Part shown: piece by piece, positions 42,056 to 50,410 of the stretch
How positions within the stretch are numbered: position 1 is the stretch's first letter
Layout of the letters: every line of letters starts with the position of its first letter
Assembly (NCBI RefSeq): GCF_001563265.1
Contig: NZ_CP005084.1
Coordinates: forward strand, 690,001-754,000
Direction: 5' to 3'
Length of the DNA stretch: 64,000 bases
Source of the DNA: Sphingobium sp. TKS
Lineage (GTDB): Bacteria; Pseudomonadota; Alphaproteobacteria; Sphingomonadales; Sphingomonadaceae
The notes under the pieces: model-generated
Told to the model about the DNA's origin: nothing
What the model saw: only the letters and a program-made list of their open reading frames with translations
Databases searched by the model: none
Position numbers and translations under genes: made by a program

Positions 42056-42062
42056 TCAGGCG
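42049..42062. terminator. 14-bp palindrome holding both convergent stop codons
   Basis: CGCCTGATCAGGCG contains the TGA of the aldo/keto reductase and, on the other strand, the TGA of the amidohydrolase, with no intergenic base. It can form a short hairpin in both transcripts, but lacks a loop and U-tract, so its termination strength is uncertain. Confidence 0.4.
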
Positions 42063-43768
42063 GCGCGGATCAGCCTTCCGGGACGCGCGCCAGTGTCGGC
42101 GCCGTCCCGCCGGGTGATCACGCCGCTGACCATCGTGGCGCGATAACCGGTCGCCTGCTGCGCCAGACGGCGCCCACCGCCGGGCAGGTCATGGACGACA
42201 TGAGGGGCATGCAGCCTGAGCGCGCCATGATCGATCAGGTTGATGTCGGCCTTCATCCCCGGTTTCAGCCGCCCCCTGTCCCGCAGCCCCAGGAAATCGG
42301 CGTTGTCCGCGCTCAGCGCCTTGACTGCCGCAGGGATCGTCAGTTGCTCGCCGACCCGATCGCGGGTCCAGTAGGACAGCATCGTCGTCGGATAGCTGGC
42401 ATCGCAGATGATGCCATAATGCGCGCCGCCGTCGCCCAGTCCCACGATGCTGTAGGGATCGCGCATCATTGCAAGCGCAGGGTCCAGCGACTTTTCCGCA
42501 TAGTTGGAAAAGGGCATCAGGATCAGCGCATGGCCCTCCTGCTCCAGCATCAGATCATAGACCAGTTCGACAGGACCGACGCCGCGCTTTGCGGCCAGCG
42601 CGGCGATGCTCCGGTCCGGTGAAGGTTCATAGTCCGGCTCGGCTCCGAGCGGATAGATATTGTCCCATGTGCGTAGCAAGCGATGCAGCGGCGTCGGCGT
42701 CTCATCCGGCTCCTCCGCGATCAGTCGCGCGCGGAAGGCGGGATCGCGCATGATGGCGACCTTTTCAGCCAGCGGTCGGTCCGCAATCGCACGATAGCTT
42801 GCACAATGGCTGAACGCGTTGGCCGACGTCGACAGGCCGCACATCGCGCCCATCGGCCGGGGAAAAACCTGCGCCAGCACCGGCGCCGCGCTGGTGCGAT
42901 TATGCTCGGCCAGCGCATCCATGGTGCGCCGCCAGCCCTGCGGATCGGTCGACCATTGGGCGAGCGAATAGGTCAGCGGACGCCCCGAGGCGCTGGTCAT
43001 GCGCTTCATCAGGTCGAGATCGCTGGCCCAGTCGGCGGTATCGAGATTCGGGATCATCTGAAGCACGCCGCGCCCCGCATCACCCACCGATCGGGCGATC
43101 GCCACCAGTTCATCGCTTTCCGCCTGAAAGGACGGGATGAAAGCGCCATCGCCGCGCCGATGCACCAGCGAACGCGATGTCGCGAAACCAAGCGCGCCGG
43201 CCGCCATCCCCTCCGCCACGAGCTGCGCCATTCGCGCGACATCCGCCGCGGTCGCCGGCTCGCGGTCCAACCCGCGCTGGCCCATCGCATAGACCCGCAG
43301 GGGCGAATGCGGAATATAGGCTCCCACATCCGCGTCCCAGGCACGCGCTTCGAGCGATCGCAGATAATCCGGGAAGCTCTCCCAGTTCCAGGGCAGACCC
43401 TTCGCCATCACCGCTTCGGGAATGTCCTCCACGCCCTCCATGACATTGACCAGCGCCTCGCGGTCCTCCGGCCGGCACGGCGCGAAACCGACGCCGCAAT
43501 TGCCGATGACGACGGTGGTGACGCCATGTTCGGCGGAAGGCACCAGACTGTCCGACCAGGTGACCTGCCCGTCATAATGGGTATGAACATCGACGAAGCC
43601 GGGCGTGACGAGGAGGCCACGGGCATCGATCTCCTCGCGGCCTTGACCGACATCAGCACCGATCGCCGCGATACGGCCGTCGGCAATGGCGATGTCCGCC
43701 TCGAACGGATCACCGCCTTGCCCGTCGACCACCGTTCCGCCCCGGATCACCAGATCAGCGTCCACCAT
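42056..43768 (-). CDS. N-acyl-D-amino-acid deacylase-like amidohydrolase
   Basis: A 570-residue amidohydrolase of the D-aminoacylase family. The N-terminal beta part is LVIRGGTVVDGQGGDPFEADIAI, followed by the metal-binding H62-T-H64 in DVHTHYDGQVTW and GNCGVGFAPC, a standard family block. These zinc enzymes hydrolyse N-acyl bonds, but distant members act on other amides or cyclic substrates. It is 14 bp after the LuxC-like gene in the minus-strand operon, so a link to the acyl-activation module is likely. The true substrate is unknown. Confidence 0.85.
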   Translation of the reverse strand: MVDADLVIRGGTVVDGQGGDPFEADIAIADGRIAAIGADVGQGREEIDARGLLVTPGFVDVHTHYDGQVTWSDSLVPSAEHGVTTVVIGNCGVGFAPCRPEDREALVNVMEGVEDIPEAVMAKGLPWNWESFPDYLRSLEARAWDADVGAYIPHSPLRVYAMGQRGLDREPATAADVARMAQLVAEGMAAGALGFATSRSLVHRRGDGAFIPSFQAESDELVAIARSVGDAGRGVLQMIPNLDTADWASDLDLMKRMTSASGRPLTYSLAQWSTDPQGWRRTMDALAEHNRTSAAPVLAQVFPRPMGAMCGLSTSANAFSHCASYRAIADRPLAEKVAIMRDPAFRARLIAEEPDETPTPLHRLLRTWDNIYPLGAEPDYEPSPDRSIAALAAKRGVGPVELVYDLMLEQEGHALILMPFSNYAEKSLDPALAMMRDPYSIVGLGDGGAHYGIICDASYPTTMLSYWTRDRVGEQLTIPAAVKALSADNADFLGLRDRGRLKPGMKADINLIDHGALRLHAPHVVHDLPGGGRRLAQQATGYRATMVSGVITRRDGADTGARPGRLIRAA

Positions 43769-43782
43769 GTCCTTGGCTCCCC

Positions 43783-45252
43783 TCAGCCTGCCAGCGCGGC
43801 CAGCATCTCGCCGGATGCCTGTTCTTCGGTCACCCATTTCAGCATGCGGCGTACTGGCTCGATCGCATCCTGCCTTTCCATATTATGCTGCATCGTCGCG
43901 GCCCCGCCCAGCGACACGATCCGCTGCGCGCCCTGAAAGGCGAGACGGTCGCGCAGCTCATCCTTGAGGCTTTCGGGAAAGATGCCGATCGTCTGGGTAT
44001 AGGCGTTGACCGCGCTGACGGCCGTTTCCCTGCTGTCGATGGGCACGATATTGCCCACCCGGCAGGCGAGCGTGCGGGAAAAGTCGACCGGATAATCCTC
44101 CTGGCTGACGATCACCGCGCCCTCGTTGGTCCGACCGCCGAAGATGCGATAATCCTCGTCATTGAGGCGGATGCCGTCGATCTCGGCCTTGAGCGCGCCG
44201 TCGAACGCCTTGTGCGGCGTGCTCAGGTGATCGGGCAGACGCTGGAGTGCATCGAAGGTCATCTGCCCCAGCCGATTGGCGCGCTCCAGCCCGGCTTCGT
44301 CCGTGCCGCATTCGACATAGATGACGCGCGCGGACACGCAGCCTTCCTGATTCTGGGCGCCGATGTCGAGCGCCAGACGGCGTGCCACCTGACCCAGCGT
44401 CGCTTCATCGGCGAAGGCTTCGCGACCGATGATCGTTCCCGACAGCTTGGGGTCCTGGGTGATGAGGTCGATGCCCGGTTGCAGATAGCGGGTGATGTGC
44501 TTGACCGAATCGAACCCGCCCCAGGCGACGATCTTTTCGACCCCGCGCGGATCGTAAATCGCGGATTCCACCTGATCGTCGCCGCCCTTCCAATAGGCGA
44601 CGGAGACATGTTTCGACAGCGGATGGTCGGGGTCCATCTCGACCATGGTTCGCACCAGCGCGGCGGCCGTCAGCGGATCGTTGGACGGCAGCTTGATGAT
44701 CGCGTCGGACCGGGTCAGCGCATTGCGGATCACCGTCAGGATCGACACGATCGGCGCATTGCCGGCAATGACATGCACGGTCCGCGCGCCGAAAGCGCGC
44801 GTGCGGGCGGTCAGGCCCGGAAATCTGCCAGCCCCCTGATCCACCCAGCCTTCCAGATAGTCGACGCCGCAGGAGCGCTCCATCATCCGCCGCATTTCGG
44901 TGCGATCGAAGGCGGCGCCGATATGCTGGAAATGGACGCGCAATATGCTCTCCGACAGGCCGGAGGTCAGACAGGACAGACGAAACGCTTCCTGCAAATG
45001 CCGGTTCTGCCCGAAATCCAGCCGCTCCCCCAGGGCGACGAGGAAATCCAGTATCTCGTCGAAGCTCAGCGAATAAAGGTCGGCCATGGCCGAGGGCGTC
45101 CGCAGGGGCAGGCGCGCGACATGCTTGGCGATGTCGGGCGCCGAGAAGCTGACGCCGCCCCGGCGGCCGCCATAGTCGACTTCAGCATCATCGATGATCT
45201 GGCCTCGGATGATGAGGGGAACGCGGAATTGATCAGTCATGGCTCTACTCAC
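43783..45252 (-). CDS. LuxC-like acyl-CoA/acyl-protein reductase (second copy)
   Basis: A 489-residue LuxC-family protein. The catalytic Cys is C305 in NQEGCVSARV, and VHVIAGNAPIVSILTVIRNAL and KLPSNDPLTAAAL match the first copy. It differs from the copy at 39567 across most of its length, so the pairs are old paralogues or independently acquired. GTG at 45252 overlaps the LuxE stop (GTGA) and indicates coupling; an ATG at 45240 is the alternative start. The next gene, an amidohydrolase, is 14 bp away. Confidence 0.83.
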   Translation of the reverse strand: MSRAMTDQFRVPLIIRGQIIDDAEVDYGGRRGGVSFSAPDIAKHVARLPLRTPSAMADLYSLSFDEILDFLVALGERLDFGQNRHLQEAFRLSCLTSGLSESILRVHFQHIGAAFDRTEMRRMMERSCGVDYLEGWVDQGAGRFPGLTARTRAFGARTVHVIAGNAPIVSILTVIRNALTRSDAIIKLPSNDPLTAAALVRTMVEMDPDHPLSKHVSVAYWKGGDDQVESAIYDPRGVEKIVAWGGFDSVKHITRYLQPGIDLITQDPKLSGTIIGREAFADEATLGQVARRLALDIGAQNQEGCVSARVIYVECGTDEAGLERANRLGQMTFDALQRLPDHLSTPHKAFDGALKAEIDGIRLNDEDYRIFGGRTNEGAVIVSQEDYPVDFSRTLACRVGNIVPIDSRETAVSAVNAYTQTIGIFPESLKDELRDRLAFQGAQRIVSLGGAATMQHNMERQDAIEPVRRMLKWVTEEQASGEMLAALAG

Positions 45253-46664
45253 ATCGACAGTTCGGCAAGAAATTCGAGGGCGCGATCATGCGCTTCGGGG
45301 GCGCCGGCGCAGACGATGCGGTCATCGCCGCCTTCCTTCTCGCTGTAGCGGCGTACCGGCGGAATGACGTGCGGCCCGGTGCGGCCACAGGCGCAGGGCT
45401 TTTCCCAGCCCGCCAGCGTGATCTCATCCCCCGTCACCAGCCCGGCCCAATAGGTGTTGGGCATCAGGTCGAACGAGGCGAAGCGGCCGGTCAGGCCGTC
45501 CTTGCGCGGCAAGGGCTTGCCGGTCGCCGGATCGAGCAGGAACGGAATCTGGATCGGCGGGATGTGATAATGGCCATGCTCGCACATCATCGACAGACCC
45601 ATCTGTTCGGACGTGGCGTACATTTCATAGATGGTATCGAAACCCAGAAACTCGAGTACGCGCTCGCGCCAGTCGTCGGGCAGTTCCTTGCCCTTCTTGC
45701 CGCCGCCGGTCAGCAGCACGCTGCCCTTGCCGAAGACGTTCTTGAGGCCACGCTTCAGCCCCTCCTCCGCCCAATCGTAGAGGATCGCCCACATCGCCGT
45801 CACATAGACGTCGCGCCCGCCGAAGCGCCGCTGCGCCTCGCTGAAGAAATGCTTGAGGTCGTCGGGCCGGCGGCGCTCCAGTTCCAGCAGGGCCTCCCGC
45901 CGTTCCAGCAGGACCGGCGGAATGTCGATCATGCCGGCCTCACCCCGTGCCTCCGCCGCACGCAGGCGGCCGCCCAGCGAGGCGATGTCCGCGCTGAAGC
46001 GGGCGTCGGGGTAGAGGAACAGGGTGTTTTCCTCGCCCTTGGCATAAAGATCGACCTGGATGCCGTTACCGCGCTGCATCGCGGCGGCGCCATAGCGATA
46101 GCCCGGAATGATGATCGGCATCCCGTCCTTCAATATGTCCGGGCCGCGACCCGGCCACCAGTCGCGGATAATGACCGCCGAATGGACGATGGTTTCGCGC
46201 CACTGTTTCTTGGTGCGGGGGACAAAGCTCAGCTTGCCGGTCGTGCCCGACGTATGCTGGATAGTAAGATCGGTTTCCGCGTCGAGCAGGTCGATCCAGT
46301 CGTCGATCGTCTCGATCCCGCTGGCATCGACATGGGAAATGTCGCTGGTCGTCAGGCCCGCGAGCCATTTGGTCAGCTTGTCGAAGCGGCTGCGCTCCAG
46401 ATAGCTGATCGGATAGGATTTGTAGACGGTGTGCGGAAACAGCAGCGGCGCCAGATCGTTGATCGTCTCGATCGTCTCGATGCCCTGCTCGCGCGCCAGC
46501 TTGTCCAGCACCGACAGGCCAGGACGAAGTTCGGCAAAGCGTTTGCGCGCGCCTTCCAGATGCAGCCTGTCGATCTCGTCGCGGCTGAGCGTGAAGGCCT
46601 GCGCATAGGGCGCGTCGTGGAAACTGGTGGGATCGGCGATCAGTCGATCGAGATAGCTGGTCAT
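45249..46664 (-). CDS. LuxE-like acyl-protein synthetase (second copy)
   Basis: A 471-residue LuxE-family protein. The phosphate loop is QHTSGTTGKLSF near residues 135-146, closer to the ordinary adenylate-forming consensus than the first copy. The C-terminus has a CACGRTGPH segment resembling the Cys/Gly-rich tail of phenylacetate-CoA ligase-type enzymes. It starts at ATG 46664, and its stop overlaps the LuxC-like start. It should activate a carboxylic acid for the adjacent LuxC. The extra Cys motif may indicate a different acid from that of the first pair. Confidence 0.83.
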   Translation of the reverse strand: MTSYLDRLIADPTSFHDAPYAQAFTLSRDEIDRLHLEGARKRFAELRPGLSVLDKLAREQGIETIETINDLAPLLFPHTVYKSYPISYLERSRFDKLTKWLAGLTTSDISHVDASGIETIDDWIDLLDAETDLTIQHTSGTTGKLSFVPRTKKQWRETIVHSAVIIRDWWPGRGPDILKDGMPIIIPGYRYGAAAMQRGNGIQVDLYAKGEENTLFLYPDARFSADIASLGGRLRAAEARGEAGMIDIPPVLLERREALLELERRRPDDLKHFFSEAQRRFGGRDVYVTAMWAILYDWAEEGLKRGLKNVFGKGSVLLTGGGKKGKELPDDWRERVLEFLGFDTIYEMYATSEQMGLSMMCEHGHYHIPPIQIPFLLDPATGKPLPRKDGLTGRFASFDLMPNTYWAGLVTGDEITLAGWEKPCACGRTGPHVIPPVRRYSEKEGGDDRIVCAGAPEAHDRALEFLAELSM

Positions 46665-46920
46665 GGAGAGAATCCGCCTTTCTGTCGGAGACGGATTGTG
46701 GCGGCGACAGCGCGATCCCCGCAATGCCGATGCCTACAGCCGGAACGCCCAAACATCGTCAGGCGGACATGAAGCGCATGGGTTCGGGCCGGCACGGCCG
46801 CCGCGGCATTGCACTGCCATCGCGGCCGCAGCATGGTGCAGGGGACGTGGACGCTCGGCTCCGGCGAAAGGCGGGGCCTGCGGCCAATGCCATCTCTATG
46901 CAGACAAGGAGGATGAACCG

Positions 46921-47322
46921 ATGGGACTGAGCGTAAAGGACCGGCTGAACATTTACGATCTGTTCGCGCGCTATTGCCAATATGTGGATAGCGGCAGGGC
47001 GGCCGAATGGGTGAACCTCTTCGCGGAGGATGGCTGCTTCGAGATTGTCGGCCAGATGACCCTCCGGGGTGCGGGACAACTGGGCGGAATGCCGGCGATG
47101 CTCGCGGAAAGGAGCGGCGGCAAATGGCGTCACCAGATCACCGACATCATGATCGACGCAGGCCCATCCGATGACGCCGCCCATGTCGGCGCCTCCGGCC
47201 TCGTGACGGACTGGAACGATGGCGGCCGGGTCATCATGTTCGCCAATTATCAGGGCGCACTGGGCAGAGGCGACGGACGCTGGAGGATCGCCAGATTGAC
47301 CGCAACCATGTTGACGGGCTGA
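46921..47322 (+). CDS. SnoaL/NTF2-like protein
   Basis: A 133-residue SnoaL_4/NTF2-like protein with IYDLFARYCQYVDSGRAAEWVNLFAEDGCF and a C-terminal GDGRWRIARLTATM. The ATG has an ideal AAGGAGGATGAACCG leader, and the longer frame is noise. It is alone, divergent from the second LuxE-LuxC operon with a 256-bp gap that shows no clear operator. Related proteins include aromatic-ring dioxygenase small subunits and ketosteroid isomerase-like enzymes. Confidence 0.82.
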   Translation: MGLSVKDRLNIYDLFARYCQYVDSGRAAEWVNLFAEDGCFEIVGQMTLRGAGQLGGMPAMLAERSGGKWRHQITDIMIDAGPSDDAAHVGASGLVTDWNDGGRVIMFANYQGALGRGDGRWRIARLTATMLTG

Positions 47323-47336
47323 ACGGCGAAAGCAGC

Positions 47337-48224
47337 CTATCGACCGGCGCCGCGTTCTTCCCGAAATTCGCGCGGCGTCATGCCGGTGGCCTTGCGGAAA
47401 GCGGCGGAAAAGGCTGCGGCGCTCTGGAAGCCGCAATTGCCGGCAATCACCTTGATCAGCACACCGTCCCGCGCAAGCTGTTGCTGCGCATGGGCGATCC
47501 TGCGGCCAGCGATATAGTCGGACAGGGTAGTGCCGGTGGTCGCTTTGAACGTCCGGATCAGGTGCCGGGGGCTGGTGCGAATTTCCGCCGCCAGATCCGC
47601 GACCGACAGATCGCCTGACAGTTCGGCTTCGATCCTGTCCTTGATCCGGCGCAACCGCCAGCCCGGCATTTGTCCATGGCCGCTACGGTCGTCCTCCGGA
47701 GCCTGCCGGAAATGCCGGCACAGTTCGACGACCAGCAACAAAGCCATGCTCTCCAGCACTATATTCTGTCCGAAACTGGGGTTGCGCAACTCTTCCAGCA
47801 GGCGCGCAAGCCCCTGACGCACCCGACCGATCTGCACATCGTGGCAGGGCGTCAGATCAGCCAGACTGTCATCCTCGAACAGCTGCATCGCCCGTTCATT
47901 TTCAAATGTCAGGCACAGCAGGCTGTGTTCGCCCGGTTCGCTCAACGCCGAAAATGCGCCGCCCTTGGGCAGGAAAACAATATCGCCCGGCGGGTCGGCG
48001 AGCCGGCGGTCGGCGCTGAAAAAGCGCGAATTGGTACAGCGCGGGCCGATGGAAAAGTCCAGATAATAGGAATCGGGCTGGTAAACCGCGCGGCTGCTCT
48101 GGGTCCAGCCGAAGTGCCGGATATCCGCAAAAATTCCGTTGGCGTGAACCTGTCGTTCGACATGGAAATGCGATGCCGTACGCGGCGCGCACAGGGGCAG
48201 ATCAGTGCCGATTGCGTTCTGCAT
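47337..48224 (-). CDS. AraC-family transcriptional regulator
   Basis: A 295-residue regulator. The C-terminal AraC/XylS DNA-binding domain has two helix-turn-helices, with SVADLAAEIRTSPRHLIRTFKATTGTTLSDYI and VIAGNCGFQSAAAFSAAFRKATGMTPREFR. The N-terminal half is a cupin-like sensor with FLPKGGAF. The ATG at 48224 has a strong AAGGAGG box 6 bp away; upstream in-frame starts are weaker. It lies downstream of the MFS gene on the same strand and may control it or the nearby receptors. Confidence 0.86.
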   Translation of the reverse strand: MQNAIGTDLPLCAPRTASHFHVERQVHANGIFADIRHFGWTQSSRAVYQPDSYYLDFSIGPRCTNSRFFSADRRLADPPGDIVFLPKGGAFSALSEPGEHSLLCLTFENERAMQLFEDDSLADLTPCHDVQIGRVRQGLARLLEELRNPSFGQNIVLESMALLLVVELCRHFRQAPEDDRSGHGQMPGWRLRRIKDRIEAELSGDLSVADLAAEIRTSPRHLIRTFKATTGTTLSDYIAGRRIAHAQQQLARDGVLIKVIAGNCGFQSAAAFSAAFRKATGMTPREFREERGAGR

Positions 48225-48285
48225 CCTCAACCTCCTTGCCATCAGTCGAGTCTGTTCCCGACCTGGAAGGGCCGGGCTATTATTT

Positions 48286-48295
48286 GCCAATTGGC
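48286..48295. promoter_or_regulatory. Palindrome GCCAATTGGC between MFS and AraC genes
   Basis: A 10-bp palindrome lies in the 84-bp gap, inside a wider CTTGCCAT (48235-48242) / ATGGCAAG (48301-48308) pair. Either could be a binding site or the hairpin ending the MFS transcript. Confidence 0.3.
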
Positions 48296-48308
48296 CGCGG
48301 ATGGCAAG

Positions 48309-49688
48309 TCAGGGTTGATCATGATCGTTCACATCGGCGATCATCCATCGGCTCGCCAGCGCGAACAGGCCGGCGGCAAGGATGAAGAAGCAGGATCCGA
48401 AGCTGAGCGACAAGCGCAATCCCTGCGCGCTGGCGGCCTCACAGGCCTCGACCGGCCGCTTCACGCAGTCGGCGAGGCTGAGGCCCGCGGACACCCGTGC
48501 GGCTTCCCCCAATATGTCGCTGACAAGGCCGATCAGCGGCGGCCCCAGACCATAGCCCAACAGCGAACTTGTGGCGATGATGATGGCCGACGCCATGGCC
48601 CGCATATGCGGGGGCGCGACGTCCTGCCCGTGCGCATACATGGCGGGCATGTAGAAATGCTGCCCCATCGAGGCGAACACCATCAGCGCGACGGCAAGAC
48701 CGACCGTCGGCAGCTGAAAGGCGACGGCATAGAGCGACCCGCACCAGAGCAAGCCGACGGACGGCAGCCACGCCTTGATCCGTGGATAGCGCCGCCCTCC
48801 GAAATCCATCAACGGTCCGCCGATAAGCGTGAAGACAATGCCCACGCCCCCGATCACCAGCCCCATCAGCAGCGACGCGGTTGCCAGGGACAGGCCATGT
48901 CCGCGCATGAGGAAGGACACCATATATTGCTGGTTGGCATAGCTGCCGATCCCGGCAATGCCGCCCGCGACCGCCACGAGGGCAAAGCTGCGCCGGACGA
49001 GCAACTGGCGGACCGTATCGATGAAAGACGCCGAGTGAGAGGGCCCGGGCTGGCTCCGCTGGGGTTCCGGCACAGTGGCACGGAACAGCAGAGCGAGGAC
49101 TATGCCGGCCATTCCGCAGAGGAGGAAGGCCGTGCGCCAGCCAAAGGCAGCGATAAGGGCACCCCCTGCCACTGCGGCGACAATGGCTCCGACCGGGCCG
49201 GCCACCCCGAAAATGGCAATGACAGTCGTCCGGCGCCGTGCGGGAAATGCATCGGAAATCAGAGAATGGGACGCTGGTGTGCATCCCGCTTCCCCGATGC
49301 TGACCGCTGCTCTCCCGACAAGCATCTGGAGGAAATTGGCCGCTATCCCGCAAAAGGCCGTCATGACGCTCCACAGCATCAGCGAAAAGGCAATGATTCC
49401 GACCCGTCGGCCACGGTCGGCCGCCCGCGCGATCGGGAAGCTGAAAAGCGTATAGAGTATGGCGAAAGCCGGTCCGCCGATCAGGCCCAGTTGAAAATCG
49501 CTGAGGTGAAGGTCGACCTTGATCATTTCCTGCGCGACCGAAAACAGCAGGCGATCAATATAATTGAGACAATTCAGGAGAAACAGCGCGACAATTGTCC
49601 ACGACAATACCGATCGCCTGCTCGCCGGAAACGACATTTCATAGGGCGTCGCCCGCTGCGTAGCATCCATGGATGAAGGATTGTGCAT
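48309..49688 (-). CDS. MFS transporter, spinster-like
   Basis: A 459-residue, 12-helix major facilitator. The N-terminal half has NCLNYIDRLLFSVAQEMI, LSDFQLGLIGGPAFAILY and ADRGRRVGIIAFS, the classical spinster/sialate-type signature with the loop 2-3 motif. The second half has LMRGHGLSLATASLLMG. Such carriers move organic anions or lipids. It precedes the AraC regulator on the same strand. It may import the pathway substrate or export an intermediate. No ribosome site is strong; ATG 49688 is chosen over GTG 49691. Confidence 0.85.
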   Translation of the reverse strand: MHNPSSMDATQRATPYEMSFPASRRSVLSWTIVALFLLNCLNYIDRLLFSVAQEMIKVDLHLSDFQLGLIGGPAFAILYTLFSFPIARAADRGRRVGIIAFSLMLWSVMTAFCGIAANFLQMLVGRAAVSIGEAGCTPASHSLISDAFPARRRTTVIAIFGVAGPVGAIVAAVAGGALIAAFGWRTAFLLCGMAGIVLALLFRATVPEPQRSQPGPSHSASFIDTVRQLLVRRSFALVAVAGGIAGIGSYANQQYMVSFLMRGHGLSLATASLLMGLVIGGVGIVFTLIGGPLMDFGGRRYPRIKAWLPSVGLLWCGSLYAVAFQLPTVGLAVALMVFASMGQHFYMPAMYAHGQDVAPPHMRAMASAIIIATSSLLGYGLGPPLIGLVSDILGEAARVSAGLSLADCVKRPVEACEAASAQGLRLSLSFGSCFFILAAGLFALASRWMIADVNDHDQP

Positions 49689-49961
49689 CACTCGTCCAAA
49701 TCCGTTATAACGACCTTCCTGAGGACTATGTCAATGCCGCGTCGCATTCCCTCGTCACGGCTATCGCCGGCAAGACAAATATCGCGTAATGGACATATTC
49801 GTCCGGAAAATGCCTACTGCCCGGATCTTCCGCAAGGTTGCAGAAAAGCCATCGGCGAAATATCGAAATTCTCCGAGTATCGCCAACACTTGCCAACAAC
49901 TTCGACCTTTCATCCACGCTCTGTGCGACACGGCCGGATCAAGAGTTTGTCGAGCTAGCCC
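49689..49961. other. Intergenic region with no recognised gene
   Basis: 273 bp upstream of the MFS gene, with lower GC than its surroundings. Short frames exist but none has a convincing start or protein-like composition. It presumably holds the MFS promoter; I see no specific operator. Confidence 0.5.
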
Positions 49962-50219
49962 TCATAGGCAGCGACGCCGCTTCCCGCCATATCGTTTTCC
50001 GCAATATTCATTCAGATCGCGCATTTCCTTCGCGGCCGCCACCGCCTGTCCTCGATCACAGGGGAATTCCTTTTCGATAAAGGAACGAGATTCCACTCGC
50101 TCGCACAATTCCTCAATATCACACCGCGAAAGAATGTTTTTTTCCCGCAAATAGAAGATAAGACTTTGCAATATAATCAAAGCCTTGTCTCCATTATCGA
50201 CCGATTGATTGACATCCAT
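49962..50219 (-). CDS. Small conserved-looking hypothetical protein
   Basis: An 85-residue, mostly helical protein not assignable to a family. It contains IILQSLIFYLREKNILSRCDIEELCERVE and ends with the basic, Gly-rich GKRYGGKRRRCL. The composition is natural for a coding sequence, although the region is less GC-rich than its neighbours. The ATG at 50219 has a weak AGGATCG leader. It is isolated between the MFS and TonB-dependent receptor genes. It may be a nucleic-acid-binding or regulatory protein; this is a guess. Confidence 0.55.
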   Translation of the reverse strand: MDVNQSVDNGDKALIILQSLIFYLREKNILSRCDIEELCERVESRSFIEKEFPCDRGQAVAAAKEMRDLNEYCGKRYGGKRRRCL

Positions 50220-50361
50220 TCCACGATCCTGGATTGTTAAAATGACGGAACAATTATGCTTTCATGAATTGATTCAGCAGTTACGCAGAAGAGGAGCCGT
50301 TAGGCCCCCGACGAAAGATAGGGTTCGCCCTCGCGTGTAAATCGGGATGACCGGATCATAG

Positions 50362-50399
50362 CGATCAGGTGAAGCGGACATCGCCGCCGCACCTGATCG
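50362..50399 (-). terminator. Hairpin after the first TonB-dependent receptor
   Basis: Perfect 10-bp arms CGATCAGGTG and CACCTGATCG (50362-50371, 50390-50399), with inner GCGG/CCGC pairing, lie about 12 bp past the receptor stop. It is the likely terminator of that gene, although no U-tract follows. Confidence 0.65.
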
Positions 50400-50410
50400 A
50401 CGCACTTATG

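Noticed and set aside
36547..46664. Genuine bioluminescence (lux) operon
   Set aside because: The luciferase-like gene is a generic LLM protein, there is no LuxB, LuxD or LuxG equivalent, and the LuxC/LuxE copies sit with catabolic enzymes.
47670..49676. 668-codon open frame on the plus strand
   Set aside because: It is antisense to the AraC and MFS genes and reads as low-complexity Arg/His/Gln/Asp sequence without motifs.
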